A DNA stretch of 64,000 nucleotides, from NCBI GenBank assembly GCA_029256185.1, contig JAQSYI010000024.1, positions 1 to 64,000 of the forward strand. The letters run 5' to 3'. The position numbers and the translations under genes were made by a program. Positions 6,724 through 16,275 of this stretch are shown here, piece by piece; position 1 is the stretch's first letter, and every line of letters begins with the position of its first letter. The notes under the pieces are model-generated. The model did no database searches, was not told the DNA's origin, and saw only the letters and a program-made list of their open reading frames with translations. Source of the DNA: Paenibacillaceae bacterium. GTDB lineage: Bacteria; Bacillota; Bacilli; Paenibacillales; NBRC-103111.

Positions 6724-9700
6724 TTATTTTTTCCGTTTCTTCATAGCACCTACATAAAAGGGAGTACCCCCATTGCCGTCAAAGCCGCCGCCGCGCCGTT
6801 TGGAGCCCGCTCCTTCACGGTCCTGATCCCGCTCGCTAGAGCCCTCCGAGCTGCTGATTGCTTCCCACGCCCGGGGCGCCGGCTCTTTCTCGCGCCGATT
6901 CTTTCCTCCCCGTCCACTGCGCTTGCCAGCAACTCCGGCACCGTCAGCACCCTCCTGCTTTTTACCGTTCGGATTGCCGGACTTTGCACTGTTCCGGGTT
7001 TTGCGTGTACCACTTTCGCCACCGGTATGGTCTGCCTGGCTGACAGATGTGTTGCTGCTGTCGGCCACTGCATGATGGTTGAACCCGGCATCTCCGCCTT
7101 CTACTGCCGGAATGGCAGCGCCCTTGGCTTTACCGCGGGAGCGTTTACGGCGGCCTGCTTTTTCTGCGGCAGCAGCCAGTTGTTCTGCCTCGCCCCGCTC
7201 TCTGTCCAATCCGCGCCTGGTTCCTCCTGCCTCCAAGCTGATACCGCTGCCGCTCGAAGCGCTACCCTTGGCCCCGTTCTCCGGCCTGGAGCTCCCGTCA
7301 AAACGTAGCTGCTCCCCTTCTCCGTTCTTATGGAAACTGTCTCTTCCTACAGATTGGCTGTCGCCGCTGCCGCCAGTTGTGTGTCCGCCTCTTCCGCCTT
7401 TGTGCGGAGCTCCAGCCTCTGCGCCCCAGGCTGAGCCGCCGCCCTTGCGCCGGCTGCCTTTGGCGCCCTTGCCTTTGCTCTTGCCGCCAACACCGCCCAA
7501 GCCGCCCTGACCGTGCCCGGCTGCACCTGCTGCACTCCCGCCTCCGGCCCCGCTGCGCTTGCCGCCCTTGCCTCCGCGCCCATCGGCCCTCGGGCCTCCG
7601 CCGCGCCCGCCAAACCCGCCGCCGCCCGGCCGTGCCTGCCGCGGCTTCATATCCACCATCGCAAAATCGATGGTGTGCTCCGACATGCTCACCCGCGCCA
7701 CCCGCACCCGGACTTCGTCCCCGATGCGGAACATCCGTGAGGTTCGCTCACCCACCAGCGCGTGGAGATTCTCATGGAAGTGGTAATAATCATCCGCCAG
7801 ATCGCTCAGGCGGATCAAACCCTCCACCGTATTGTCCAGCTCCACGAAGATCCCAAAATTAGTCACGCTGCTGATGATGCCGTCGAATTCCTCGCCTACC
7901 TTATCCAGCATGAATTCGGCTTTCTTCAGCGCATCCGTCTCCCGCTCTGCGTCAACCGCCACACGCTCCCGGTCAGAGGACTGCTTGGCGATATCCGCCA
8001 TCCGGGCGGCCAGATATTCCACCCGCTCATCGGACAGACTTCCCTTCTCCAGCACCTCGCGGATCACCCGGTGGATGATCAGGTCGGGGTAACGACGAAT
8101 GGGCGATGTAAAGTGGGAGTAGAACTCGGTAGCCAGGCCGAAATGGCCTACGCTCTCCGCCTCATACCGCGCCTGCTTCATGGAACGCAGCAGCACCGTG
8201 CTGATAACTGTCTCTTCCTTGGTGCCCTTGATATCCTCCAGCAACGTCTGCAGGGCCCGCGGATGAACCGTATTGCCCTTGCCCCGGACCGTGTGGCCAA
8301 AGTTGCTGATAAACTCCATAAAGTGGAATAGCTTCTCTGCATCCGGGTCCTCATGAATCCGGTAGATGAACGGAACCTTCATCCAGTAGAAATGCTCGGC
8401 AACCGTCTCATTGGCCGCCAGCATGAACTCTTCAATGAGCTGCTCTGCTGCAGACCGCTCCCGCTTCACAATAGCCGTGGGCTTCCCTTTCTCATCCACC
8501 AGAATCTTCGATTCCTGGAAGTCGAAATCAATGGCCCCCCGGTTCATCCGCTTGTTCCGCAGCTTCCCGGCCAGCTCTTCCATCAGCTTGAAGTCATCCA
8601 CCAGATGGGCATAGCGCTCTACAAGCACTGCGCCTTCAGCAAGCAGCTGCTCCTGCTCCAGAGCAGCCATACTGTCCGGCCCGACCGCCTGCTCCGCTCC
8701 CTCAACAGTCCGGAGCAGGGAATCCTGCTTCCGCTCCTCTCCGGTTGCCAGCTCCGCGGCAAGCTCCACACCGGCCAGATTGGAAGAGCCAAGCTGTACC
8801 TGCTCTTGTATCCCGCCTTGCTCTTCCAGCTCCTGTCTCTGCGCCTGCCCTGCGGTTTCGCCATGCTTTCCACCAGGCTCTTGTACCTGCTCTTGTCCTC
8901 GCTCTTGTATCCCGCCTTGCTCTTCCAGCTCCTGCCCCAGTACCCGCCCCGCTGCGCCTTGCTCTCCCGCCTGCCGCACTTGCCCTTGACCCTTGCCTTG
9001 CCCCCCAGTCAGCTCCAGGTACTGCAGGATCTTGCGCACATTGGTATAGGTCATCCGTTCCGTTGTCTTGATCACACTGGTGAAAATCTCATGATTAACG
9101 ATGTTGGCGCCAGCATCAATCTCCATCTCGCACGACATCGTAAGCCTGTCCACGCGGGGGTTCAGACTGCAGATGCCGTTGGACAGCCGGTGGGGCAGCA
9201 TGGGAATCACCCGGTCCACCAGGTAGACGCTGCAGCCCCGCATATATGCTTCCCGGTCCAAGGCAGAATTCTCCGTCACATAATAGCTTACATCGGCAAT
9301 ATGTACTCCCAGCCGGTAATTTCCGTTGTCCAGACGCTCCACATTCACCGCATCATCCAGATCCTTGGCATCCTCGCCGTCAATCGTCACAATCCGCTTG
9401 CCGCGGAGATCCCGGCGGCCCTGCAGCTCCTCTTCGCGGATCACCTCCGGCACCTGCTCCGCTTCGGCCAGCACTTCCTCATGGAATGACTCGGGAAGCT
9501 GGTGCTTCCGGATGATAGATATGATATCGACTCCGGGATCATCCTTATGACCCAGAATTTCCACAACCTCGCCCTCTGCCGCAGCACGTCCCTCCGGATA
9601 GCTGACAATGTTGACGACTACCTTCATGCCGGTAACCGCCCCCATGAACTTGTCTTGGGGAATGAAGATATCCCGGATAATCCGCTTGTCATCAGGAATC

Positions 9701-10152
9701 AGGAAGCCGTAAGTCTCATGATTCTCGAACGTCCCCACCAGCTGCGACACCGCACGGGCGACGATCTTAACAACCTCGCCCTCCATCCGGCCTCCTGCAG
9801 GCCCTTTCGTGCTGACCCGCACCAGAACCGTGTCCCGGTTCATCGCCCCGCCCATATCATTGGCGTGAATATACACATCCGGATGATCCTTGTCTTCCGG
9901 CAACAGGAACCCGAAGCCCTTGGCGTGGACCTGCATCCGTCCCTTGAGCAGATTCATCCGCTCCGGCACCCCGTAGCGCTCGTTGCGTGTCCGATAAATT
10001 TCTCCGGCGTCCTCCAGCCGGTTCAGCAGCTTCAGCATCTCCTTGAACTCAGACGCATTTTCCAGTTGAAAATGCTTCTCCAGCTCCTGGTAAGTCATCG
10101 GCTTGTACGCCGTTTCCCTCATAAAATTAAGCAATTCCAGTTCCGTAACCAT
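6724..10152 (-). CDS. rnr: Ribonuclease R with unusual insertion and long tail
   Basis: 3'-5' exoribonuclease that digests structured RNA, including tmRNA-released messages. Domains in order: winged helix (about 1-70), two cold-shock domains (70-200), RNB catalytic domain from about 245 with DGEDAKDLDDAV (258-269) supplying the metal-binding Asp residues, and S1 domain (753-835). Two oddities. Residues about 383-510 are a Q/E/G-rich insertion inside RNB, with QELEEQGGIQE occurring twice. After residue 836 a basic Gly/Lys/Arg/Ser-rich tail runs for about 300 residues. Family members are usually 700-820 aa; this one has 1142. The frame is open throughout, so it is not a frameshift. Start has GAAGGTGA ten bases upstream. 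Confidence 0.93.
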   Translation of the reverse strand: MVTELELLNFMRETAYKPMTYQELEKHFQLENASEFKEMLKLLNRLEDAGEIYRTRNERYGVPERMNLLKGRMQVHAKGFGFLLPEDKDHPDVYIHANDMGGAMNRDTVLVRVSTKGPAGGRMEGEVVKIVARAVSQLVGTFENHETYGFLIPDDKRIIRDIFIPQDKFMGAVTGMKVVVNIVSYPEGRAAAEGEVVEILGHKDDPGVDIISIIRKHQLPESFHEEVLAEAEQVPEVIREEELQGRRDLRGKRIVTIDGEDAKDLDDAVNVERLDNGNYRLGVHIADVSYYVTENSALDREAYMRGCSVYLVDRVIPMLPHRLSNGICSLNPRVDRLTMSCEMEIDAGANIVNHEIFTSVIKTTERMTYTNVRKILQYLELTGGQGKGQGQVRQAGEQGAAGRVLGQELEEQGGIQERGQEQVQEPGGKHGETAGQAQRQELEEQGGIQEQVQLGSSNLAGVELAAELATGEERKQDSLLRTVEGAEQAVGPDSMAALEQEQLLAEGAVLVERYAHLVDDFKLMEELAGKLRNKRMNRGAIDFDFQESKILVDEKGKPTAIVKRERSAAEQLIEEFMLAANETVAEHFYWMKVPFIYRIHEDPDAEKLFHFMEFISNFGHTVRGKGNTVHPRALQTLLEDIKGTKEETVISTVLLRSMKQARYEAESVGHFGLATEFYSHFTSPIRRYPDLIIHRVIREVLEKGSLSDERVEYLAARMADIAKQSSDRERVAVDAERETDALKKAEFMLDKVGEEFDGIISSVTNFGIFVELDNTVEGLIRLSDLADDYYHFHENLHALVGERTSRMFRIGDEVRVRVARVSMSEHTIDFAMVDMKPRQARPGGGGFGGRGGGPRADGRGGKGGKRSGAGGGSAAGAAGHGQGGLGGVGGKSKGKGAKGSRRKGGGSAWGAEAGAPHKGGRGGHTTGGSGDSQSVGRDSFHKNGEGEQLRFDGSSRPENGAKGSASSGSGISLEAGGTRRGLDRERGEAEQLAAAAEKAGRRKRSRGKAKGAAIPAVEGGDAGFNHHAVADSSNTSVSQADHTGGESGTRKTRNSAKSGNPNGKKQEGADGAGVAGKRSGRGGKNRREKEPAPRAWEAISSSEGSSERDQDREGAGSKRRGGGFDGNGGTPFYVGAMKKRKK

Positions 10153-10257
10153 AAATAAGCGTCACCTTCCCTTCTAAGAGTAGTATACACATATCTGCCA
10201 GAGAATAACGGGGGTGAGGCGTTAAGTCAGACGGACACTGTAAATAGATTTCTTCCG

Positions 10258-11064
10258 CTATGTCAGACGGGCAAGAAACAGCCCGATATCCTCAAAAACC
10301 TGATCCCGGTCGGAATCCAGCAGGATACCGTGGGAGCTGTTGGGGTATACTTTCATTTCTTTCTTGTCCGATGATACACTCCGGTAGATAAAAGGGGCAC
10401 TGTGGGGCAGTGAGGTCCGGTCCAGTTCGCCCTGGCCGATGAATAAAGGCACCTTCACCTGATGAAGCTTCCGCTTCACATAAAACAGCAGCTTGCGGAA
10501 ATGAACCAAACACGGCACAGGCGCCTTGTCGTACGCCAGCGATTCATTCACTGCTTGCTCAAAACCAGCCGGACGCCGCTTGGAGATATATTTGACGAAG
10601 AATTGCAGGGGGAAAGCAAAGATTGCCTTGCGGGTTCCCAGATGGATCGGCGTAGCCAAGCTCACTACTCCCGGTACCTGTTCCTCCATCGCCAGCTTCA
10701 GAGACAACAGCCCGCCCATGGAATGGCCGATCGGGATTACACGCTCATGTCCTGCAGCCCGCAGGCCGGCGAATTCTTCCTTCACACAGTTGCACCAGTC
10801 TCCAAAACCGGTATGGATCATATCCTCGGGGGTTGTCCCGTGTCCAGGGAGAAGAATAGCCTTCACCGTATAACCCAGATCATTCAGATAATAGCCCAGT
10901 CTGCGGAATTCGGAGGGAGAGCCGGTGAAACCGTGGATCAGCAGAGCTACCGTATCTTTATTGGGGCCTGCCCCCGGCAGGAAGAAAGGCTCAGGTGTAC
11001 TGAACTTGCGCTCCATCAGCCCGTTATGTACAGGCGGCTCAGCTTGTAAAACAATCGATTGCAT
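10258..11064 (-). CDS. Alpha/beta-hydrolase carboxylesterase
   Basis: 268 aa, close to the Bacillus/Geobacillus carboxylesterases found next to rnr and secG. Motifs: LLIHGFTGSP (oxyanion hole region), LPGHG, and the nucleophile elbow GHSMGG, with a catalytic Asp probably in GQGELDRTS and the His in NSSHGIL. No signal peptide, so cytoplasmic. I chose the start at 11064 because GGAGGA lies eight bases upstream; a start 30 bases earlier would add ten residues without a clear site. It lies between secG and rnr, as in related genomes. Natural substrate unknown; the family cleaves short-chain carboxylic esters. Confidence 0.85.
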   Translation of the reverse strand: MQSIVLQAEPPVHNGLMERKFSTPEPFFLPGAGPNKDTVALLIHGFTGSPSEFRRLGYYLNDLGYTVKAILLPGHGTTPEDMIHTGFGDWCNCVKEEFAGLRAAGHERVIPIGHSMGGLLSLKLAMEEQVPGVVSLATPIHLGTRKAIFAFPLQFFVKYISKRRPAGFEQAVNESLAYDKAPVPCLVHFRKLLFYVKRKLHQVKVPLFIGQGELDRTSLPHSAPFIYRSVSSDKKEMKVYPNSSHGILLDSDRDQVFEDIGLFLARLT

Positions 11065-11126
11065 GAACACTTCCTCCTCTGCACCCCAAGTCACTTTTAT
11101 GGAGCTCTCCGTTTGCTTGGTACAGC

Positions 11127-11132
11127 ATTATA
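11127..11132 (-). promoter_or_regulatory. Candidate -10 box upstream of the esterase
   Basis: TATAAT on the minus strand about 65 nt before the esterase start, after the secG terminator. The -35 is weak (GGCACA at 18 nt), so this is only a suggestion. Confidence 0.3.
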
Positions 11133-11240
11133 TTCAAGGACATAGGCGGTTGTGCCAAATGACAAGCTTGGCGCAACTTATATGCCCGGCTTGTTCCTTA
11201 TTAGTATTGTGCGCGGAACATACGGAACATTTCAAGTAAA

Positions 11241-11272
11241 ATAAAAACAGCAGGAGTATTCCCCCCTGCTGT
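11241..11272 (-). terminator. Terminator downstream of secG
   Basis: ACAGCAGG pairs with CCTGCTGT (arms 11265-11272 and 11247-11254), followed on the minus strand by TTTTATTTT. A standard rho-independent terminator separating secG from the esterase. Confidence 0.85.
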
Positions 11273-11338
11273 ATATGATCTATGTTGACAGGTTATTCAA
11301 TTGTAGAATGATGGTCCACATCACAGGTATACTTCGTA

Positions 11339-11572
11339 TTACTTTACAAAGTAAGCAACCAAAAGCGCAAGAACAACGAAAGCAACTGCCAGCCCCATCG
11401 TTACACGGGACAACAGAAGATCCAATCCGCGGGCTTTTTGTTTGCCGAACAAGTGCTCAGCTCCCCCAGTAATCGCACCGGACAGACCTGCACTCTTGCC
11501 CTTCTGCAGCAGAACAACGCTGATCATACCAATAGACACAATAAGGAGCAGAACCTTAAGTAACACCACCAT
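11339..11572 (-). CDS. secG: Protein-export membrane protein SecG
   Basis: 77 aa with two transmembrane helices (about 3-20 and 54-74) around a cytoplasmic loop containing LLQKGKSAGLSGAI, the conserved SecG segment. SecG is the accessory subunit of the SecYEG translocon and eases SecA-driven export. The start at 11572 has GGGAGG nine bases upstream; an in-frame start at 11626 would add 18 residues that do not look like SecG. The gene is followed by a terminator and lies between the membrane peptidase and the esterase. Confidence 0.93.
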   Translation of the reverse strand: MVVLLKVLLLIVSIGMISVVLLQKGKSAGLSGAITGGAEHLFGKQKARGLDLLLSRVTMGLAVAFVVLALLVAYFVK

Positions 11573-11737
11573 CAATGTGTACCTCCCAAAAAGTTTCAAG
11601 GGCCTTCTCGAAGCCCGAACAGTCAATTACAGACAGCATGTGTATTGTACCATAACCGTAAATAAAACACAACACGGGCTGTCCTTGCCGCTTCCTTGCC
11701 GCCCTGCCGCCACAGATACAAAAAACAATTCCCACGA

Positions 11738-12445
11738 TTATCTCATCCCGCCTTGAAGATTGAGGCCCTGCTTCCTCCGGCTCCTGCCGAAAAAGCACTG
11801 CAAGGCCCGCTTGGCACACCACAGGGAGAACACCGTAAACCATAGGCCCCAGACCACTGCGGGGACACCCGTGGCCTGATCCAACAAGGTGGCGTCTCCC
11901 GCCTGCCGCGGGTGATTAACCCCCAGATAGAGCAAATACAGGGATCCCACCATGGATTCTTCCAAGGTCAGGAAAGCAATCAGCAGATAATACCACTTGA
12001 TAATAGTCTGGTTCCCCCACAGCAGCACGACCACATTCAGCGCTACAAAGCCGATCAGCCATAACATGCCGTAGCCGTTGCGGACGAACAAGACAAGCGT
12101 CAGCGCCGCCAGACCTGTAACCGCGGCCAGGCCTTGCTTCTGAAGCCCTCTGCTGTAGAGGGCAAACAGCATCCAGGCAAACAAGGAGGCCGTCATATAT
12201 CCGGCCAGACCGATGGGAATCATCGACCAGGGACGGGTAATCATGCTCTTGGTCACTCCGCTGTGATCGGCATACAGCTCAATATACATGACTTTGCCGG
12301 ATAGCAGCAGCGTCACCGCGGCATGACCAAACTCATGAATCGTCGTATCCAAATACCGAAAGAAAGAAGAAAACGGAATCAGACGGGTCAAAAATACGGA
12401 GCCGATCAGAAACAGAACCGTAAGCAGCCACTTGCTCATATGCAT
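11738..12445 (-). CDS. M50-like membrane metallopeptidase
   Basis: 235 aa, strongly hydrophobic with about six membrane segments. The zinc motif HEFGHA follows the first helix (about residues 37-42), as in the M50B-type family of small integral-membrane peptidases related to site-2 proteases. The usual second zinc-ligand motif (NxxPxxxxDG) is not clear, so activity is uncertain. It is preceded by GAGGGAGAAG. It lies between the end of the glycolytic operon, which has its own terminator, and secG. Substrate unknown. Confidence 0.7.
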   Translation of the reverse strand: MHMSKWLLTVLFLIGSVFLTRLIPFSSFFRYLDTTIHEFGHAAVTLLLSGKVMYIELYADHSGVTKSMITRPWSMIPIGLAGYMTASLFAWMLFALYSRGLQKQGLAAVTGLAALTLVLFVRNGYGMLWLIGFVALNVVVLLWGNQTIIKWYYLLIAFLTLEESMVGSLYLLYLGVNHPRQAGDATLLDQATGVPAVVWGLWFTVFSLWCAKRALQCFFGRSRRKQGLNLQGGMR

Positions 12446-12515
12446 CTTCTCCCTCTTTATTTGATCCGGTCTAAGCTAATCCTAGCTTATGCGGCACGCA
12501 GATGCAAATAGACAA

Positions 12516-12542
12516 AAACAAAGACGCGGAATATATCCGCGC
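12516..12542 (-). terminator. Terminator of the glycolytic operon (after eno)
   Basis: On the minus strand CGCGGA pairs with TCCGCG around a short AT loop, followed by TCTTTGTTTTT. It lies about 25 nt after the eno stop codon. Confidence 0.75.
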
Positions 12543-12566
12543 CCTGTCCTATCCCCGCAAGGAGAA

Positions 12567-13859
12567 TTATTGGAATTTCTTGATGTTGTAGAAGGCTTTT
12601 TTGCCGGCGTATTGAGCCACATAGGACAGTTCGTCCTCGATGCGGAGCAATTGGTTGTACTTGGCAACACGGTCAGTACGGGAAGGTGCACCGGTCTTGA
12701 TTTGGCCGGCATTGGTAGCCACGGCGATATCGGCGATGGTGCTGTCTTCGGATTCACCGGAACGGTGGGAAACAACGGCGGTATAGCCGGCACGTTTAGC
12801 CATTTCGATAGCATCGAAGGTTTCAGTCAGGGTACCGATTTGGTTTACCTTGATCAGAATGGAGTTGCCGATGCCGTCTGTGATACCCTTGGACAGGCGC
12901 TCGGTGTTAGTTACGAACAGGTCGTCGCCAACCAGCTGCAGCTTCTTGCCCAGCTTCTCGGTAAGCAGCTTCCAACCTTCCCAGTCATCCTCGGAGCAGC
13001 CGTCTTCGATGGTAACGATCGGGTACTTGTCAGCCCAGGAAGCAAGCAGGTCAACGAATTCGGCAGGAGTGAAGGATTTTCCTTCGCCTTCCAGGTGGTA
13101 CTTGCCGTCCTTGAAGAATTCAGTGGAAGCAACGTCCATACCCAGGAACACATCTACGCCCGGCTTGTAGCCTGCACGCTCGATGGCAGTGATGATAGTG
13201 GACAGAGCTTCTTCATTGGAACCGAAGTTAGGAGCGAAGCCGCCTTCGTCGCCTACTGCAGTGTTCAGTCCTTTTTCCTTCAGAACAGAACGCAGGTTGT
13301 GGAAGATTTCAGCGCCGGTGCGGAGTGCTTCCTTGAAGCTTTCTGCGCCAACAGGCAGGATCATGAACTCTTGTACGTCTACGTTGTTGTCGGCATGCGC
13401 GCCGCCGTTTACGATGTTCATCATCGGTACAGGCAGAGTCTTGGCATTGAAGCCGCCCAGGTACACATACAGCGGGATGTCCAGAGCATCGGCAGCAGCA
13501 CGTGCTACAGCCATGGATACAGCCAGGATGGCGTTAGCGCCCAGCTTGCCTTTGTTGGGAGTTCCGTCCAGCTCGATCATCTTGGTGTCGATGCCCACTT
13601 GATCAAGAGCGTCCAGACCGATGATTTCAGGAGCAATGATATCGTTCACGTTCTCAACAGCCTTCAGAACACCCTTGCCCAGGTAACGGGACTTGTCGCC
13701 GTCACGCAGCTCAACCGCTTCATGTGCGCCGGTGGATGCGCCGGAAGGAACGATAGCGCGGCCGTGTGCGCCGGACTCCAGATAAACCTCTACTTCAACA
13801 GTCGGGTTGCCGCGGGAATCCAATACCTCGCGTGCGTATACATCAGAGATAATCGTCAT
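12567..13859 (-). CDS. eno: Enolase
   Basis: 430 aa, full length. It converts 2-phosphoglycerate to phosphoenolpyruvate. Visible family motifs: SGASTGAHEAVELRDGD (N-terminal loop), GGAHADNNVDVQEFMI, VGDEGGFAPN, the signature LIKVNQIGTLTET and SHRSGESEDSTIAD. Metal ligands lie in the GMDVAST, IEDGCSEDDW and VGDDLFVTN segments. It is the last gene of the cggR operon, 52 nt after gpmI. A plus-strand open frame covering the same bases is a codon-bias shadow. Confidence 0.98.
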   Translation of the reverse strand: MTIISDVYAREVLDSRGNPTVEVEVYLESGAHGRAIVPSGASTGAHEAVELRDGDKSRYLGKGVLKAVENVNDIIAPEIIGLDALDQVGIDTKMIELDGTPNKGKLGANAILAVSMAVARAAADALDIPLYVYLGGFNAKTLPVPMMNIVNGGAHADNNVDVQEFMILPVGAESFKEALRTGAEIFHNLRSVLKEKGLNTAVGDEGGFAPNFGSNEEALSTIITAIERAGYKPGVDVFLGMDVASTEFFKDGKYHLEGEGKSFTPAEFVDLLASWADKYPIVTIEDGCSEDDWEGWKLLTEKLGKKLQLVGDDLFVTNTERLSKGITDGIGNSILIKVNQIGTLTETFDAIEMAKRAGYTAVVSHRSGESEDSTIADIAVATNAGQIKTGAPSRTDRVAKYNQLLRIEDELSYVAQYAGKKAFYNIKKFQ

Positions 13860-13911
13860 GGTAAGGTAATCGCTCCTTAGAAATGTTGTTGTTAATCCAA
13901 ACGCTTGGGGC

Positions 13912-15450
13912 TTACTTATTGATAATCGTTGTTCCGGTCATCTCAGCAGGCGCTGGAATGCCCAGAATGTCCAGCATCGTCGGTGCGATATCCGCAAGAA
14001 TGCCGTCATCCCGCAGCGTCAGGTTCTTGTCGGTGATGATGAACGGAACCGGGCTGGTGGTATGAGCCGTATTCGGGCTGTCATCGGGATTGCGCACCGT
14101 TTCGGCATTGCCGTGGTCAGCGGTAATCAATGCAACTCCACCTGCAGTGTGGATCGCATCCAATACTCTGCCCAGACATTCGTCGACCGCTTCTACCGCT
14201 TTGATCGCCGGCTCCAGCATCCCGGAGTGGCCGACCATATCGGCATTGGCAAAATTCAGGATGATCACGTCATGCTCGCCGGACTGGATTTCCCGTACGG
14301 TGGAATCCGCCAGCTCGTATGCGCTCATCTCCGGTTGAAGGTCATAAGTGGCAACCTTCGGGGAATTGATCAGCACGCGCTTCTCTCCGGGCAGCTCCAC
14401 ATCGCGGCCGCCGCTGAAGAAGAAGGTAACGTGGGGATATTTCTCGGTTTCTGCTGTACGCAGCTGCTTCAGACCATGCTGGACCAGCACCTCGCCCAGC
14501 GTATTGTCCAGATTCTTCGGCGAATAGGCTACGAATCCGCCAACGGTCTCAGCAAACAGCGTCAGACACACATAATGAAGGTTCTGCGGACGGCCGGGGC
14601 CCCGGTCGAAGCCGCGGAAATCCTCATTGGTGAATACCAGAGACAGCTGAATGGCGCGGTCGGGACGGAAATTGAAGAAGATGACCGCATCGTTGCTCTC
14701 TACCGTGGCCAAAGGCTGACCGGAAACATCAACCATTACCGTAGGAAGCACAAATTCATCATAGACAGCCTTCTCGTAATTCTCTTCTATCGCCTTAACG
14801 GGATCGGTATGGGTCGGTCCTTCGCCATACACCATCGCCCGGTAGGACTTTTCCACCCGCTCCCAGCGCTTGTCGCGGTCCATGGCATAGTAGCGGCCTT
14901 GGACAGTGGCAATCTTGCCCACTCCCAATTCCTCGGTCTTCGCTACCAATTGCTGCATGAATTTTACCGCACTGTCCGGAGCAACATCACGGCCATCTAA
15001 GAAGGCGTGTATATAGACATCGTTCAACCCTTCCCTCTTGGCCAGCTCCAGCAGCGCAAACAGATGAGAGATATGGCTGTGAACGCCGCCGTCGGACAAG
15101 AGTCCATACAGATGCAGCTTGGTGCCGTTCTGCTTGGCGTGACGGACGGCTCCCAGAAGAGTCTGATTGTCGTAGAAATCCCCGTCGCGGACAGACTTGG
15201 TAATCCGGGTAAGGTCTTGATATACGATCCGGCCTGCGCCGATATTCAAGTGCCCTACTTCAGAATTGCCCATTTGGCCGTCGGGTAAACCTACTGCTTC
15301 TCCGCAAGCGGTCAGAGTCGTATAGGGATAAACTTCCTTCAGGCGGTCATAGTTGGGCTTATTGGCTTGAAAAACAGCATTGCCCTGCTCGCCGTCCCGG
15401 AGGCCGAAGCCGTCCAGGATGATCAAGGCTAACGGTTTAGGTCTTGCCAT
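13912..15450 (-). CDS. gpmI: 2,3-bisphosphoglycerate-independent phosphoglycerate mutase
   Basis: 512 aa, the length of the Mn-dependent cofactor-independent enzyme. It interconverts 3- and 2-phosphoglycerate. The alkaline-phosphatase-like core is clear: LIILDGFG (metal Asp), QMGNSEVGHLNIGAGR with the phosphorylated Ser, HAFLDGRDVAP, and the C-terminal metal motifs ANADMVGHSG and TADHGNAE. The start ATG lies one base after the tpiA stop codon, so translation of the two is probably coupled. Mn-dependent forms are sensitive to acidification and sporulation in related species. Confidence 0.98.
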   Translation of the reverse strand: MARPKPLALIILDGFGLRDGEQGNAVFQANKPNYDRLKEVYPYTTLTACGEAVGLPDGQMGNSEVGHLNIGAGRIVYQDLTRITKSVRDGDFYDNQTLLGAVRHAKQNGTKLHLYGLLSDGGVHSHISHLFALLELAKREGLNDVYIHAFLDGRDVAPDSAVKFMQQLVAKTEELGVGKIATVQGRYYAMDRDKRWERVEKSYRAMVYGEGPTHTDPVKAIEENYEKAVYDEFVLPTVMVDVSGQPLATVESNDAVIFFNFRPDRAIQLSLVFTNEDFRGFDRGPGRPQNLHYVCLTLFAETVGGFVAYSPKNLDNTLGEVLVQHGLKQLRTAETEKYPHVTFFFSGGRDVELPGEKRVLINSPKVATYDLQPEMSAYELADSTVREIQSGEHDVIILNFANADMVGHSGMLEPAIKAVEAVDECLGRVLDAIHTAGGVALITADHGNAETVRNPDDSPNTAHTTSPVPFIITDKNLTLRDDGILADIAPTMLDILGIPAPAEMTGTTIINK

Positions 15451-15451
15451 C

Positions 15452-16204
15452 TTACTTCGCTCCTTCCACCAACGCGATGTAGGATGCAGGCTCCAGGCTT
15501 GCGCCGCCTACAAGGGCTCCATCAATGTCGGCTTTGGCCATGTATTCGCTGATATTGTTAGGCTTCACGCTTCCACCGTATTGAATCCGGATGGCTGCGG
15601 CTACTTCTCCATTGAACTGCTCGGCGACGATACTGCGGATATAGCTGATGACTTCATTGGCGTCTTCGGCAGTCGAGGACTTGCCGGTGCCAATCGCCCA
15701 GATCGGCTCATACGCAATGACAGTTGCAGCAGCTTGCTCGGCAGTCAGCCCTTGCAATGCGGCAACAGTCTGCACCTTGCACACATCCTTGGTTTGGTCT
15801 GCCTCACGTTCTTCCAGCTTCTCCCCAACGCAGAGGATAGGAGTAAGGCCGTGCTTGAAGGCAGCCAATACCTTTTTGTTGACGATTTCGTCGGTTTCGG
15901 CGAAATAGGCTCTGCGTTCGGAATGGCCGATAATCACGTACTCCACGCCCAGGTCCTTCAGCATAACCCCGCTGATTTCACCGGTGTATGCGCCGTTATC
16001 CTCAAAATGCAGGTTTTGGGCGCCTACCTTGATGGTGGTGCCTTGGAAAGCCTGAACAAGGGCGGGAAGATTGGTGAAAGGCGCACAAACCACGCTTTCC
16101 ACGCCTTCAATCTCGGCCTTGCCCTTCACTTCTTCTGCGAAGGACAGAGCTTCCTTGACAGTCTTGAACATTTTCCAGTTGCCGGCAATGATGGGTTTTC
16201 TCAC
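15452..16204 (-). CDS. tpiA: Triosephosphate isomerase
   Basis: 250 aa. It interconverts dihydroxyacetone phosphate and glyceraldehyde 3-phosphate. Catalytic residues are visible in order: GNWKMFK (Lys), IIGHSERR (His), AYEPIWAIGTG (Glu) and the phosphate-binding YGGSVKP. I chose the GTG at 16204 (product begins MRKPIIAGNWKM) because AAGGAGG lies nearby; the longer frame adds 13 non-conserved residues. It is preceded by a 249-nt gap after pgk that holds a large inverted repeat. Confidence 0.97.
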   Translation of the reverse strand: MRKPIIAGNWKMFKTVKEALSFAEEVKGKAEIEGVESVVCAPFTNLPALVQAFQGTTIKVGAQNLHFEDNGAYTGEISGVMLKDLGVEYVIIGHSERRAYFAETDEIVNKKVLAAFKHGLTPILCVGEKLEEREADQTKDVCKVQTVAALQGLTAEQAAATVIAYEPIWAIGTGKSSTAEDANEVISYIRSIVAEQFNGEVAAAIRIQYGGSVKPNNISEYMAKADIDGALVGGASLEPASYIALVEGAK

Positions 16205-16275
16205 AGGGTTCCCCTCCTTGGTTCCGGGTGATTGCCAGTCCACGTGCAGCCTGATGCCGACATAACCTGCCGTCC

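Noticed and set aside
7079..7510. Proline-rich plus-strand frames over the rnr tail
   Set aside because: They arise from the GC-rich low-complexity coding sequence of RNase R on the other strand.
12489..13880. Long plus-strand reading frame opposite eno
   Set aside because: It lies entirely antisense to a clear enolase and follows from codon bias; its translation shows no family features.
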